Positions 1 through 11,974 of a DNA stretch of 64,000 bases are shown here, piece after piece (the first letter of the stretch is position 1; each line of letters begins with the position of its first letter). The translations under genes and the position numbers were made by a program. The DNA lies in the NCBI GenBank assembly GCA_020746995.1, contig JAGPXD010000004.1, positions 3,286,001 through 3,350,000 on the forward strand, read 5' to 3'. The notes beneath the pieces are model-generated. The model was not told where the DNA came from and did no database searches. It was given only the letters and a program-made list of their open reading frames with translations. Origin of the DNA: Plectosphaerella cucumerina (Eukaryota > Ascomycota > Sordariomycetes > Glomerellales > Plectosphaerellaceae).

Positions 1-1254
1 CGCTGCTAGGGTCCATACGGGCATGTGGTCGGCGGCGGCGGGGTTATCTGGGACGGTGGCGAGACCCGCGGTGATGTCTATGTTATCGTTGACGACGCGC
101 AGCTCGGTATCCCGGGTTCCTAGGGTGTTTTGAACGCAGTTGCTGGCTACGAAGCTCGTATGCGGCAGAACCAGGACGTCCCAGCCCGTGGTACCCGGTT
201 GATTCAGTGGGGGGTAATAGCGGACGGGGCCGCAGAGGGGCCGCCAGATCTCGACTATCCAGAGGGTACCGCGGATATCCGTGCCGCAGATCTTCTGTGC
301 GGTGCCGTCGGGGTTGTCCAGGAAGCTGATGTTGGGGATGTTGTCGGCACCGGCGTCCAGGACCAGAACGATGCGGAGGGTGCGGGAGCGGCGGAAGGCG
401 TAGCGGGCGGAGACGTTGGTGACCGTCGTTGGGGGAATACCGCAGCGGGAGAGACCGAAGGCGAAGACGACAATCTCTTTGTGATTAGTACTGACTGCGA
501 TGAGGCGTGAGGCCTGGTGGATCGCGAGACCCCACGCGGAGTACCCAGCGTTGTCCTTGAAGAAGGGCTCTGGGATGGGGAGAGCGTTGGATTTGCCCTT
601 GACGGTGTCGAAAGTGGTGTTCTCAATATAGGCGGCTATCGTATCGATGTAGAAAGCGTACACTGCTCCATCGTCGTAAACAATCGCCAAGATCTCCTTT
701 TGACCGAGGAAGCCGGTCCGCATGGCGTTGGATTGGTGAGGATGCATGTAGTCCTGGCTGGGCGGGATGCGTCTGTCAACATCGTCGGGACTGGTGGCGA
801 GAATAAGCTCCGGCTCTGGGGTCAGTAGAATGGGCGATGAGCGAGGGCGATAGACGAAGATGCGGCTTCCGTAAGCTGCAAAGTAAAGGTTGTAGCGTTG
901 GGACATTGCCGTGAGGTTGTTGCGATACTTCTGGGTGCGGGGGATACGATGCTCGAGAGGCGGGGGCCCGGACTGGTTCCATGGGGTCTCCGAGGCCATC
1001 TGATCCGGCGTCTGAGGGACGATGTCGTCGTCACTGTCGCTATCATTCGTCCATGTGCCTGCGCCGCCGCTCTGGGGAGCGTTGGCCCGATCGCGGATAA
1101 CTTGGGCGGCGTTTGGGTCTCCGAAGCGTTCACCTGCCGTCTGAACGGTGCAAATCCCGACTGTCACCCGGCGGAACTGGCGGCCTACATCTACATCTTC
1201 CGTCGTCACCGGGAGCGGCGAAAATGAAGACCTAGGCCCAGGGCTTCTAGCCAT
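1..1254 (-). CDS. CRT10-like WD-repeat-type protein (5' part, cut by left edge)
   Basis: An open frame of 418 codons runs from an ATG at 1254 off the window edge without a stop, so the C-terminus is missing. The first ~75 residues are polar and acidic (a DSDSDDD run); then follow beta-propeller-like blocks: RNNLTAMSQRYNLYFAAYGS, FLGQKEILAIVYDDGAVYAF, SAWGLAIHQASRLIAVSTNH and KEIVVFAFG. This block order resembles the ascomycete CRT10 family, named after yeast Crt10, a regulator of ribonucleotide reductase transcription. That assignment is from memory of the family and is moderate. No intron is needed in the visible part. The promoter side carries the 17-bp minisatellite about 160 bp upstream of the start. 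It could instead be another WD40-like nuclear protein. Confidence 0.6.
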   Translation of the reverse strand, partial: MARSPGPRSSFSPLPVTTEDVDVGRQFRRVTVGICTVQTAGERFGDPNAAQVIRDRANAPQSGGAGTWTNDSDSDDDIVPQTPDQMASETPWNQSGPPPLEHRIPRTQKYRNNLTAMSQRYNLYFAAYGSRIFVYRPRSSPILLTPEPELILATSPDDVDRRIPPSQDYMHPHQSNAMRTGFLGQKEILAIVYDDGAVYAFYIDTIAAYIENTTFDTVKGKSNALPIPEPFFKDNAGYSAWGLAIHQASRLIAVSTNHKEIVVFAFGLSRCGIPPTTVTNVSARYAFRRSRTLRIVLVLDAGADNIPNISFLDNPDGTAQKICGTDIRGTLWIVEIWRPLCGPVRYYPPLNQPGTTGWDVLVLPHTSFVASNCVQNTLGTRDTELRVVNDNIDITAGLATVPDNPAAADHMPVWTLAA

Positions 1255-1410
1255 GGTGAGTGAGTATGTGTGCGCGCAGTCCGGCGTTGGTGGCGGGTGG
1301 GTGTTAAGGATGTTGAAGAGTGGTGAATTAGATGCAGGTGGTTGTTGAGCCAGCCGGCGTTTGATGGAGGGGCACAATCCCGCTTATCGATAAGAATGTT
1401 GGTCCGCCCA

Positions 1411-1787
1411 CTTGATTGAACTGCTGCGTTGATTGAACTGCTGCGTCGATCGACCTGCTACACCAGTCAACCTGCTACACCAGTCGACCTGCTACACCAG
1501 TCGACCTGCTACACCAGTCGACCTGCTACACCAGTCGACCTGCTACACCAGTCGACCTGCTACACCAGTCGACCTGCTACACCAGTCGACCTGCTGTACC
1601 GGTTGACCTGCTATACCGGTTGACCCGCTGCGTCGATTAACCCGGTGTGTTAATTGAACTGCTGCATCGATTAAACTGCTGCGTCGGTTAACCTGCTGCG
1701 TCGATTAAACTGCTGCGTCGACTAAGCTGCTGCGTCGATTAAGCTGCTGCGTCGATTAAGCTGCTGCGTCGATTAAATTGCTGGTGT
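1411..1787. repeat. 17-bp minisatellite, about 22 copies in three variant blocks
   Basis: A 17-bp period holds across the whole stretch. The left two units are of type gattgaactgctgcgtY. The centre has eight near-identical copies of cctgctacaccagtcga starting at 1454, 1471, 1488, 1505, 1522, 1539, 1556 and 1573, followed by two degenerate copies (ctgctgtaccggt, ctgctataccggt). The right block is of type gattaaRctgctgcgtc. Because 17 is not a multiple of three, any translation cycles through three frames, so it is not coding. It lies in the promoter of the CRT10-like gene and 3' of the sulfate permease. I see nothing else in 1255-1410 or 1788-2089 beyond leader and 3' UTR sequence. Confidence 0.93.
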
Positions 1788-2089
1788 TTCTTCAAGTTGC
1801 TGGCATAGCCGACCTCGCTGGGGGGGAACCACAGAGTACTGCCACGATGACTCCAAAATATTACCGAGTCCGGGTTGCCTAAAGAGCATGATGAAACCAG
1901 AACGTATAGGGAAAGGCTTGTGGCAAAACATCACACGTGGACCCATCGTGTTGTCGAACGTTATCATTCATGGCTCTTCGGCTCAGTGGTATCAGATGCA
2001 GTGTCTAACAATGTTGCTGAAAAACAAAAACGCCGTGCCCCGAGGGGCGTCACGCTTCCCATATGCAAAAAGTAGAAGAAAACCACCCC

Positions 2090-4709
2090 TCAGACGGTGG
2101 CGGACGAATCGCCCGCCTTGTCTTCAATCTCTCCGTCAATCTCCCCGCGCGCCTCAACATTGGCAATGGCGCTCTGCAGCGCGCTGGTGAGGTCGACATG
2201 GAACAGCGGCCGGTTGAGGCCGTGGACGACGACGCCCCTGCGGCGGGTGATCTCGCGAACGCCACCCGTCTTGTCGTCGAGGCTCGCGCCGTCGGAGGAG
2301 GAACCCCCGGCGGGGCGGGAAATGTCGTCGTGGTCGACGGTCTTGACGGCTGACTCCTCGTCGACGGGGGCGAGGGCCATCTCGCGACGCTGGTTGGCTT
2401 GCTTCTCGGCGATGGCGGCGGCCGAGTCTGCGCCGCCCATCTCGGCGACGCTGAAGATGGAGCGCCAGCGGTGCTGCATGCCGTTGCGGGCCTCCGTGGG
2501 GAAGCCGAAGCCGGCGGCGGCGAGGGCGCGCTTGGTCCAGCGGTTGTTGATGCAGGCGATGTGCCAGTCGACGACGTCGGGGGCGGCGTAGCGGTCGAGC
2601 TGGTTGCGGACGTCGATGAGCTGCTGGACCGAGGTGAGGTCGACGTTGTTGACGGAGCTGAAGTCGAGGATGACGGCCTTGAGGGTGGGACGGCCCTCGA
2701 CGGCGTGACGCTGGGCGGCAGCCTTGGAAGCGCGGCGGGATGGGCCGGGGTCGTTCCAGGGGCGGTCGCCGGGCTTTTCAAATGTCTCGAGGTTGGTGCG
2801 GCGGGTGCGGGCGAAGATGTAATCGGCGAGGTGCTCGAGGGAGCCGGCGGCGTTGGGGTAGTTGAAGCCCTCGGAGAAACGGTAGATGAAGATGCCGGGG
2901 TAGGGGTTGTCGAGCTCGACCTGGGGGTTGGTGCCGTCGGCGTGATCTACGGGCAGGAAGACGTTGCGGGCGGCGCTGTCCTTGTCGGGGAAGGTGCCGT
3001 ACTCGCCGACGATGTCGCGGTGGTCCTCGCCGATGACGTGGTCGCCGATGACGGAGTGGATCTTGACCTTTCCGAGGACGTGGCCGGTGCCGCGGAGGAT
3101 GCGGAAGAGAAGGAGGACGGCGGAGATGATGACGGTAGCGTAGATTCCGTTCTCGATGGAGGAGAAGACGGTCACGATGACACCGATGAAGAAGATAAAG
3201 ACCTCAAGGGGGGACACGCGCCAGAATTGGTAGACGGTGTCGGGGGGCGTGATCAGGTCGCCCACGGCGTGGATGATAACGGCCGAGAGGGAGGAGCTGG
3301 GGATGTAGAAAAAGACGGCGGTCAGGGCGTAGATGGCCAGCAGGACGATGAGGCCCGTGATGACACCTGCGAAGGGAGTCCGCACGCCGGCCTTGGACTT
3401 GATGGCGGTGCGGCTGAAGGAGCCGGTCGAGGGAAATCCGCCGAGGAAGGGAGCGAAGACGTTTGTGATGCCGATGGCCACGAACTCCTGGGATGGGTCG
3501 ATAGTGTAGTTGTTGACACGGCCGAAGGACTTTGAGATGGCGATGTGTTCGATGACCAGTACAATAACGGTGGCGGGGAGGTCCGAGGCAAAGGCCGAGA
3601 TGAGCTGCGTGTCCATCTCGGGGACGCCGACGTCCTGGAAGCCTGGAGAGGGTCAGCGCAAGGGAAGGGAGGGATGGGGCTGAGGAAAGAACATACCTCG
3701 AGGAACGCTGCCGAGAATCTTGAAGGCCGGGTGCTCACGTCGGTGCATGTTTACGAGCCAGCTGATCATGGTGTAGAGCAGAATGACGAAAGCGGTACGC
3801 AGGGTGGAGAGGAAGAAGAAGGTCTTCTGGCGGGAGGGCCAGCGGCGGGCGGCGAAGGAGCAGGACGAACGGATGAGGTACAGCATGGCGAGGGCCGAGA
3901 GGCCCATGGCGCCGTCGAGCTTGGTGCGGCCGAGGTGGCGGAGGGTGTTGATGATGACCTTGTAGGTAGCCTCGCGGGTCGAGAAGCCCGTGATTCCCAT
4001 CATGGTGGGCACTTGGCCGACGACAATCGAAATGGCGGAGCCGGTCATGAAGGCGGACAATGAGGTGAGGGAGATGACATTGACAATCCAACCCATGCGG
4101 GCGAGGCCGATGAAAAGGACGATGGCGCCGGAGATGATGGCCAGGGCCGAGGCGATCTGGTGAGGAGCGTACTGGGGGAACTCATCGCGGGTGTTCAGGA
4201 TGACATTGCCCACGACGGTGGACAGGACGGCGACGGGCTGGGGAGGTCAGCTGGGATCAGCCTTGGGGAGAAGAAGAAGGAACACTGACACCAATGGTGA
4301 TGTCCTTGGAGGTAGCGAAGAACCAGTAGATGAGAACGCCCATGAAGGACGAGTAGAGACCAAACTCAGGCGGCAGGTTGGCGAGAATAGCGTAGGCCAT
4401 GCCCTGGGGCACGACGACGGCACCGACGGTGATACCGGCGACGAGGTCACCGATGAGCCACTGGAGGTTGTAATGGCCGATCCAGTTGACGAAAGGGAAC
4501 AGGCTCCTGAAGTAGCGGGTCGTCTCCTTGCGGCCGGGGACGAGTTCGCGCAGCCACTCGCCGGCTGTCGGAACATCTTCGACGAAGCTGTTGGTAGAAA
4601 CGACGGACTCGCCTCGCTGGACGACATCGTCGGCGTAGGGGTCCTCCTGCAGGCGGATGCCAAGGACCTTGGCCAGGCCGTGGCCAATTTTTGTCCTTGT
4701 GCTCGCCAT
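2090..4709 (-). CDS. Sulfate permease, SulP family with STAS domain
   Basis: Three exons (4709-4290, 4237-3697, 3642-2090) join to 837 aa. The product is a plasma-membrane proton/sulfate symporter of the SUL1/SUL2 (Neurospora CYS-14) type. The membrane part begins with HYNLQWLIGDLVAGITVG and VVVPQGMAYA, the SulP signature, and spans about residues 60-520. A cytosolic STAS domain follows at about 560-720, starting PGIFIYRFSEGFNYPNA. The first intron uses a GTCAGT donor and joins DITIG to PVAVLSTVVGN, which restores the family's ITIGPVAV motif; the second joins SVPR-G to FQDVGVPE. Length is close to the yeast proteins (about 860-890 aa). Sulfur-starvation control is usual for this family; I did not identify a binding site. 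Confidence 0.95.
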
Positions 4710-6794
4710 GGTCGCGCTGTGTGATGTACTCGAGATTCAGTACTGCTGCGCCAAGGCGGGAAAAGGTAAAAGGGACGAAGACGAGGATGGGCTTGGGAGA
4801 AGGATGCCGAGGATGATCAGCCGGCAGACTAAAATATATTTCACGGACAAGAGTCGCGGACGGGCCGGCCCCGGAGATCTATAGATGGTGCGTATTTTCG
4901 CAGGCAGACCAGGCCTTTGGTCATCGAGCGTGGACGTTGTGAGGCTCGAGATTTGACATGGGGCTCTGTATCGATGTCGCCATCGGGGCCTTGCCGTTCC
5001 AAGTCTAGTGACGTGGGACGGGTGACGGAAGCCCGGCAAGGGAGCTTGCTGGGTTTTCGATTTCTGATGGAGATGGGACGGCTCTCCACTGGACAGGCAG
5101 GACAGGACAGAAGCTAGGATGGGCAAATGGCGCCGATCATGCCCCGAGCGTGTGGATATCGATGGGGTCTCGGGCAACAAGCTTGTTTGCGTTGTTTCTT
5201 ACGAATCGCCGCGACCGGTCTTCGCTCGGAGAAAGAAGGTTGTGGAAGACGAAGGGACGAGGAGAAAGTCGAGTCGTCGGTGGCGGTCAAGTCGATATGT
5301 TTGATGGATAATCTCAGGCACAACCACAGGACCGCCGTGCCGGTGCCGTGCCGGTATAATACAGTCGACGTGGAAGCGGGGGACCAATGGCGTTGAGCTT
5401 CTCGCATACAGTCAACGATGGTGCAATCCTACCCCTGGCTTGATGCCATCGTCTGGGTGCCGATTCGGCCGACAGCTGACCCTCTTGTCGCGTGCCGCAT
5501 GCCGTGGTGCCGCCCCCATCATCTCGGGTTCTATCCCCAGGGTCGTGCCGCCATCACGACGACCCTCCTTCGGGTCGTTGTCTTGGCAGCGGCAGTCTGA
5601 CTGGGGTGTGGCGCGCAGGAGAACGATCGGGGGCTCCGTGGAGACATGCCATCATGTCATTGCGGACCTGGCCGCAGTCTCTGCTGCTCTGAGATGGTAT
5701 GCTGTCATTGTGATGAGGCGAGAGCCCACTGCGGGATTGTCAGCTTGGTCGGGCTGTCGTCGCGTTCGCCCCCCACCGCAAGGTTTTGTTAGGCGGGAGC
5801 ACGCCATCGGCGGCTAGGCCAATCACGGAGGCTCGAGGTACACGCATGACACGCGCTGCAGGGCGGGCGCGCGGGTGTGGTCAGGATCTGCGGTCGAGTT
5901 TTGCCGCGGGAGTCGGCGGGCGGCTTGGAAGGTGGTTGTGGCTGAGGAGCGGATGGAAGCTTGGGAGAAGAAGGAGGGAGCACAACCCACGTGGATCTCT
6001 AGCCACAGGTGATAGCTTCAGCCACTCGTCCTGTTCATTATCTTGTCAGATGCATCTCGCAACGAGACGCTGAGATGAGCTGACCAGACAACAATAGCAA
6101 ATCACCAACAACCACAGACCTCAGCTCTCGTATTCCATGCCGTCCTTTCCGGGCGTCGCAAGCTTTCCATCGTCGCAATCGCGAGGGTGAGATGGTGACA
6201 TTCGCCAGCCTTCAGCCCTGAACATGGCGACAACAGCCAATGCCGGAGATGAAGTCCCCTTTGCTATCACTCGCCCTGGGGACCTTGAAAGCACATGCAT
6301 CGACGGTGCCACAAGTTTATGCATAGAGTTTGTTCGGCCTCGCCAAAGTCTGCCGCTTGAGCCGATATCCTGGGGGATGATAGCACTAACACGGCGGGCC
6401 TCGGTGACTGACCGAGCTTACCGAATTCACCGAGCCTTCGGTCGCCGGTGAAACAATGCCTTTCTCCCATTGGCCACTCGCCGCCTCAGCTGGCTCCCCG
6501 CCGTTGCGGCTGGCTCCAGCGCGTCGGGTCCGCAAGCCCCCCTGTACCTGACAGCACCCAGCGCCCACCCACGCCCTGACGACACCACGCCAACCGCGAC
6601 AAGGCCCGCCCACAACACCAACCTCCCCGACCGCCGTCGTCGCCGGCCACCACCACAGCCCTCGCTCGCACCGCCGGGCCAGTCCGCCCGTCCTCCTGTC
6701 ATCCCAATGTCCCAGCAGATGCCATCCGCATCACGACGACACCCAAAACCACCCACGACGTGAAGGCCGTGTCTCCGCCCACCCAAAACAAACC
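4710..6794. other. Gene-free intergenic region, 2.1 kb
   Basis: This holds the promoters of the sulfate permease (leftward) and the BUB2-like gene (rightward). Frames here are short, lack family similarity, and have no paired splice sites. The last ~250 bp before the BUB2-like start is C-rich, as in many fungal leaders. No repeat or RNA gene was recognised. Confidence 0.6.
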
Positions 6795-8298
6795 ATGCCG
6801 AGCCCCTCCAAGGACGCGCCCGTCCCCTCCTTCGCACACACAACCGACCTCCTCCCACCACCCTCACCACGAACGCACCGCGCCCTGCGCAAGCTCCAGT
6901 CGGCGCACAACCTCGGATCTAAAGCCTCCATCGCCCCCGCCGGCCAGCCCTCGCTCATCGCCCAGCAGCGCCTCCAGCAGCGCAACGTCTCCCCCACCCG
7001 CCGCGAGCAACACCATGGCCTCCTCCACCAGCAGCACCACCAGTCCCGCGGCCGCGCAAACAGCGATGCCGCACCCCTCTCCCACCACCACTCGGCCGCC
7101 GTCGCCGCCAACAAGCGCGCCCTCATGGGCATCTCCAATCGCTACGCCGCCCTCTCCCTCTCCCAGCTCCTCCGCGAGAGCCCCTCCCACGACGACCGCG
7201 CAGAGGCCCTCGGCGCCGCCCGCCGCAAGGTCCTGAGCGAGGGCGTCAAGAGCGACGCGGACGGCATGTCCGCCATGCGCATCTACGTCTGGGTCGTCCT
7301 CCTCAACGCTCCCGTCCTCTCCACGGACGCCTACCTCGCGCTCGTCCATCGCGGCGCATCACCCGCCTACTCGAAGATCCGCAACGATACATTCCGCACA
7401 CTCACCACCGACCCCCTCTTCCGCCGCCGCGTCTCCGAGGCAAGCCTCATCCGCCTTCTCAACGCCGTCGCATGGAAACTCCACGACGCCCGCGAGGAAC
7501 TCCGCTTGCGTGACCGCCCGTCCACCCGCGAAGGCGCCGGCAACCAACATCCCCCCGTCTTCTCCTCGCCCGCCACCTCCTCCGCCTCGACCACGCGGCC
7601 CTCTACATCCCACTCCCGGCCGCAATCCTCCGCCGGCCCCGCCACCTCCTCGCCCTCAGCCAAGCGCGCCCGCGCCCTGACCCTCACCACCGAGGGCTCC
7701 TCCTCCGACCCGGCTCTGGCCTCCGAGCCCGGCACCTACGTTCAAGGCATGAACGTCCTAGCCGCCCCCTTCCTCTACGCCGCCCGCTCCGAGCCGGAAG
7801 CCTTCACGGCCTTCCACACCCTGCTGACGCGCGAGTGCCCCGGATACATACGCGGCGCTATGGACGGCGTGCACAAGGGCCTCGCGCTCGTCGACAGGGT
7901 CCTCGCCACCGTCGACTCTCGCCTCAGCGGATACCTGCTCTCCAAGGGCCTCACCGCGGAGTTATACGCCTTTCCCAGCGTACTGACGCTGTGTGCGTGC
8001 ACCCCGCCGCTGCCTGAGGTCTTGCGCCTGTGGGACTTTCTCTTCGCATACGGCCCGCATCTTAATATCCTGTGCATCGTCGCCCAGCTCATGGGCATGC
8101 GCGACCAGCTCCTTAACTCGCCGAGGTACGTTTCTCCCCTCTATTTGACTTTGCGACCTACTAACACCTCACAGCCCCAACAGGTTGCTTAGGGCGTTTC
8201 CCTCGTTGCAGGCCGAAAAGGTCATCGAGCGCACCCTCTGGATCATAGAGAGGATACCAGACGACACGTACGCCGCCATTGTCGCGCACGCCCTGTGA
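6795..8298 (+). CDS. BUB2: TBC-domain Rab/Tem1-GAP, Bub2/Cdc16 type
   Basis: Two exons (6795-8125, 8184-8298) give 481 aa; the intron joins NSP-R to LLRAFPSLQAEKVIERTLW. This is the GTPase-activating subunit of the Bub2-Byr4/Bfa1 complex, which holds the mitotic exit/septation GTPase (Tem1/Spg1) off at the spindle pole until the spindle is positioned. The TBC domain shows MRIYVWVVLLN, the arginine-finger segment KIRNDTFRTL, and the glutamine-finger motif GTYVQGMN, followed by PEVLRLWDFLFAYGPH. Yeast Bub2 is about 306 aa; the extra length is a Pro/His/Ser-rich N-terminus (about 110 residues) and a Ser/Thr/Pro-rich insert (about 235-310) between the two catalytic fingers. Confidence 0.9.
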
Positions 8299-8716
8299 TG
8301 ACCTGACCTAATAAGGGGGTTTTCTTCTTCTCACCACCAGGGGCTCAGGGGCGGGGGTAATATCACACGGGGGAAAAGGAATCGGCGTTTGGACGCATCT
8401 GCTGGGAAAATCCCCAACCCCAGGTAATGATCCACTGCGGTGGGAACAGACGGGGTCAGGTAAACGTTTATGAATTATGACTACGGCTACTGCCGTGTTT
8501 TTTTGTACCGTGGTCATTTCGAAGGGACCAGGACGACCAAAACGCCCCAGGTACCGTCTTCGATATACAGACCTTCTACTCTGTATGTGTGTTGAACCGC
8601 CCACCCACCATGCCGCGCAAACGCTATGCCGTGTGAGCTCTGCCTCCCAGGAAACCATCGTGGTATCATATGCATCGAAAATTCTCATGTCAAAACCCCT
8701 CTCCCTTGCTCACAGC
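8299..8716. other. Convergent 3' intergenic region
   Basis: This is the 3' UTR space between the BUB2-like gene and the convergent IZH3-like gene. No coding or RNA feature is visible. Confidence 0.6.
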
Positions 8717-10312
8717 TCAGTACATGGAGCACTCGCCCTCTGCCCTCCGGAACGCATCGGTAAAGAATGCCTGCATGGCGTTGTAGTGGAAGAGGATACC
8801 GCCCAGGACGGCAAAGTGCCACAAGTTGTGGCTGCCACCGACGTAGTCAAAGACCCCCGGCCACCAGCGCTCGGGCACGTGGCTAGCGTAGACGAGAGCG
8901 CCGGCCAGGTAAACGGCGATGGACTGGGCGATGGGCTTGTAGAAGGCGAGGACAAAGTCGGGCCCGTGGGTGAAATACAGCTGGATCATGGGCGAGAAGC
9001 CGGTGGCGCCGAGGCCGACGAAGAAGGCGACGCGGGCCCAGGCCATGTCGGCTTTGTTGAAGGTGGGATGCCAGGGCATGATGACGCCGCCGATGCCGAG
9101 GATGGCAGTGACGGACATGTAGGCCCAACGGCTGACGGGGTCGCAGTAAAAGGCTGTGTACTCTGTTGTCACGATGGAGGCAGCGATGAGCAGCGAGATG
9201 CCCGTGTAGTCAACGCAGGCGAAGATTGAGATTGCGTCAACGTCAGCGACGGCGTTCATGGTGTGCCAGATCGTGGAGCACACGAGGGTCAAGCATGCCG
9301 TGAAGAAGAAGACGGCGGCGATGAAGATGTCCGTCTTTGTGCTGAGGTGGAAGTTTACGTTGCGCGGGTAGAAGTAGAGGGCGACGGCGAGGACGATGAC
9401 GAGGCCAATGGCGTGGGACCAGATGTTGACGAACTCGTTGGAGATGCCGAAGGCGGACTTCACGCAGTCGATCTTTGACTCGCGGAAGCGGTAGCCGCGG
9501 ATGATGTGAGGGTTGACGCGCCAGGGGACGGGGAGGTCGTCGTAGACGATGAGGCCTGTCTCCTTTGCGCGGCTGATGGCGTGCTGGATGCGCTCCTCCA
9601 GGCTCTCGGCGGCACGGCGGGCGCGCTCGAGGCCCTCGTCGACAACCTCGTGGGCGCGGCGGATGCTCTGGTCGACGACGCGGCGGCCCTCGTTCATGAA
9701 GGCGCCCGCTGCGTCGGCGGCAGCGGTGGCGAGACCCTGCTCGCGCAGCTTGTATGCGCGGGCCTCAAAGTCGGAGAGCATGTCATCGAGGAGCTCGATG
9801 CCGAGGCGGGCCTTTTCGTTGAGTGACTCGGCCGAGGCCAGGCCCTCCTGGTACCGTGCCTCGAGGGTCTCGACCATAACGTGCAGGCGGCGGCGGCCCT
9901 CGCCGAGGACTTCCTCCGAGGCCTGGGAGCAGCGGTTGCGGACGGCCTGGAGGGTGGCGAAGGCGCGGGCGATGCTCGAGTCGAGACGGAGGTCGCCGTA
10001 GCTTTCGATGAAGTCGAGGCGGCGTTCGAGTTCGGAGAGGAAGAGGTCGACCTGTGGGGGAGGTGGTCAGCGACATATCGTCTAGGAGGGAGTATCAGCA
10101 CATACCCTCAGCAAGAGCCCCTCCTCGGTATCCATGATGTGTCCGACGATTGATTTCCGCCGCGGCAAGAAGAAGGAGTGGCGGCGGCGTCGTCTCTTGA
10201 CGTCTCCTGCGTCGAGCTGTGAACCTGACGAGACGCCGACGACCTCGTCGTCCTGAACGGTACAGGCGTAGGTGGAGGACGACATGGCGGCCATGTTGGC
10301 TAGGGGTTCCAT
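8717..10312 (-). CDS. IZH3: PAQR/haemolysin-III membrane protein, IZH3 type
   Basis: Two exons (10312-10106, 10051-8717) give 513 aa. Residues 1-60 contain a basic RRRRRHSFFLPRRK patch, about 70-240 form a charged helical/coiled-coil segment, and the C-terminal 270 residues carry seven hydrophobic helices. PAQR metal-site motifs are present: STIWHTMN (Ser-x3-His), the Asp in CVDYTGIS, and the final SHNLWHF...LFHY histidines. IZH proteins are relatives of adiponectin receptors linked to zinc homeostasis and ceramide-related signalling; only Izh3 has this long cytosolic N-terminus (yeast Izh3 is about 543 aa), which is why I chose it over IZH1/2/4. The intron joins EEGLLLR to VDLFLSELERR. Confidence 0.92.
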
Positions 10313-11974
10313 GACTGTGATTTGTCACGGGCCCTCGTCGTCGCGGGGAGGAGGACGGGCCTTTCTTTCAAGGCGGGATCCTGTGGTGTTGTTTCCTCTC
10401 GAGGGGTTGCTGTCGACTCAGGGCAGCATGTGAAGGGCACGGGTGACAGTCGAGGGGCTCGATTGGCTCGCGGGGCCGTTCGTTTTTTGAAAGGGAGGGA
10501 CGGACGGATGCAGGAATGGGTCGCGAGTTGTTGGGAATGGCTAATGCGGGCGACGGAGGCGACGGAGGTTCCGCTGCGCTATGCGACCCTCAACAACAGC
10601 GGCAGTGGATTGGCTCGGCGGCTAGAGGGTCCCGGGGGTGTTGCGGGTCGAAATGGGATCCACGGGGGCGGATTGGCGATTGCGGTAGGGAGAACGAGGT
10701 TCCTCGGGGCGAATGTCTCGGAGGTTGAATGTATGTAGGGTCGAGATAGGTTGTTGATGGGCAACGGTCTCGGTTTCTGCAGGGACTTGGGCGAGGAGGG
10801 GCGGCTTCTAGATGTACCAATGTCAGGTACCGAGCTACTAGTACTGTGACGCAAGTATGCGGGAGCGCCGAGGGCTGAGCGATTGATGACGAGGCGGGCG
10901 GATGTCTTCAAGGTACTTTGGGTGTGTCTTTCCGCGTGTCAGCAATCTGGGTCCCTTTTCTTTGACAGCCAAGGGAGCTAGAGGAGGACTGGAAGAGGGA
11001 AGGCGGGGGACAAACGAGGCGGATGAGCGAGGGCATTTGAGGCGAAGAGGAGCAACATCACAAGGACTGGTCCTTTCGGTGGGCTCCCCACGCTCATCTG
11101 CTTGGCCGTCAATGCCGCTGCTCTGGTCTGCGCTGGTCAGCACTCACTGCGCTTCCATTCCCACAAACAGCCAGAACCCTGGGGGACGATTCCCCGCTCC
11201 GTCCGATGACAGAGCAGTTAGAGCACCGAAACGACCCCGGTAAACTCTCGGCTACGGCGGGGGGCGAGCGCCCTGTTTGGCCCCAGGTCCCCTGACGACG
11301 GGACACGGTGAAGAGCCTGAAAGGGGAGTTAGTAGGGAGCAGCTGGAGCGGCCCCCGGTCGGCGGGGCGGCATCTGATTAGCGGGTTGCCAGCGTCCCAA
11401 GCGTCTTTCGCGGGGTCCGGGCTTGGAAGGGCCTTGGGGCCTCGGCGGTCCCTGGGACGGGCAGTGATGACCGCGGTGGCGTCGAGGAGCACCTGTCGCG
11501 ACTGCTGCTCTCCGATGGCTCGAATAAAGACGACGTTAAGGGCAACTGAAGCCGCAAGTTAGGCCAAACTTTGAAGTCGAGGGACCATTTCGAAAGTTTG
11601 ATTCTCAAAGGAGTGAGACTGTGAGTATCTAGTTGGACAGTCGAGGGAAGCGAATTGTAGATCTCAAATCGATGGCCAATCGAAGATGGATCGATCTCTC
11701 CGGCCGGGCCACGTCCTCCGCCGCAAGAGTGAGCTGATGTGTGATGTGCAGCGAAGCGATGGCACCGGGTTGCAGCTGACAGACAGTTAGATCCACTTCT
11801 ACACAATCCAACCTCGGATTGGTCAACCCTCCCTGCGGTCACCGCCTTCCTCTTTCACTCGACCTTTTGCGCCAACCCAAATCCAACCATCAGCCGTTGC
11901 ATCGCGAATCTCCATCCCGACGCGGCCGAAGCAAACGTCTCCGCCTACCACCACTCCAACCTACGCCTGCCGAC
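10313..11974. other. Gene-free divergent promoter region, 1.7 kb
   Basis: The region lies between the divergent IZH3-like and THOC5-like genes. Several open frames exist on both strands, but they are arginine/glycine/serine-rich without domains or splice pairs, so I treat them as chance frames in GC-rich DNA. Confidence 0.55.

Noticed and set aside
1429..1623. Repetitive 64-codon frame in the minisatellite
   Set aside because: The 17-bp unit shifts frame each copy; the apparent 17-residue peptide repeat is a by-product of the DNA period.
2399..3535. Long plus-strand frame of 378 codons
   Set aside because: It is a Gly/Val/Asp-rich shadow antisense to the sulfate permease, without domains.
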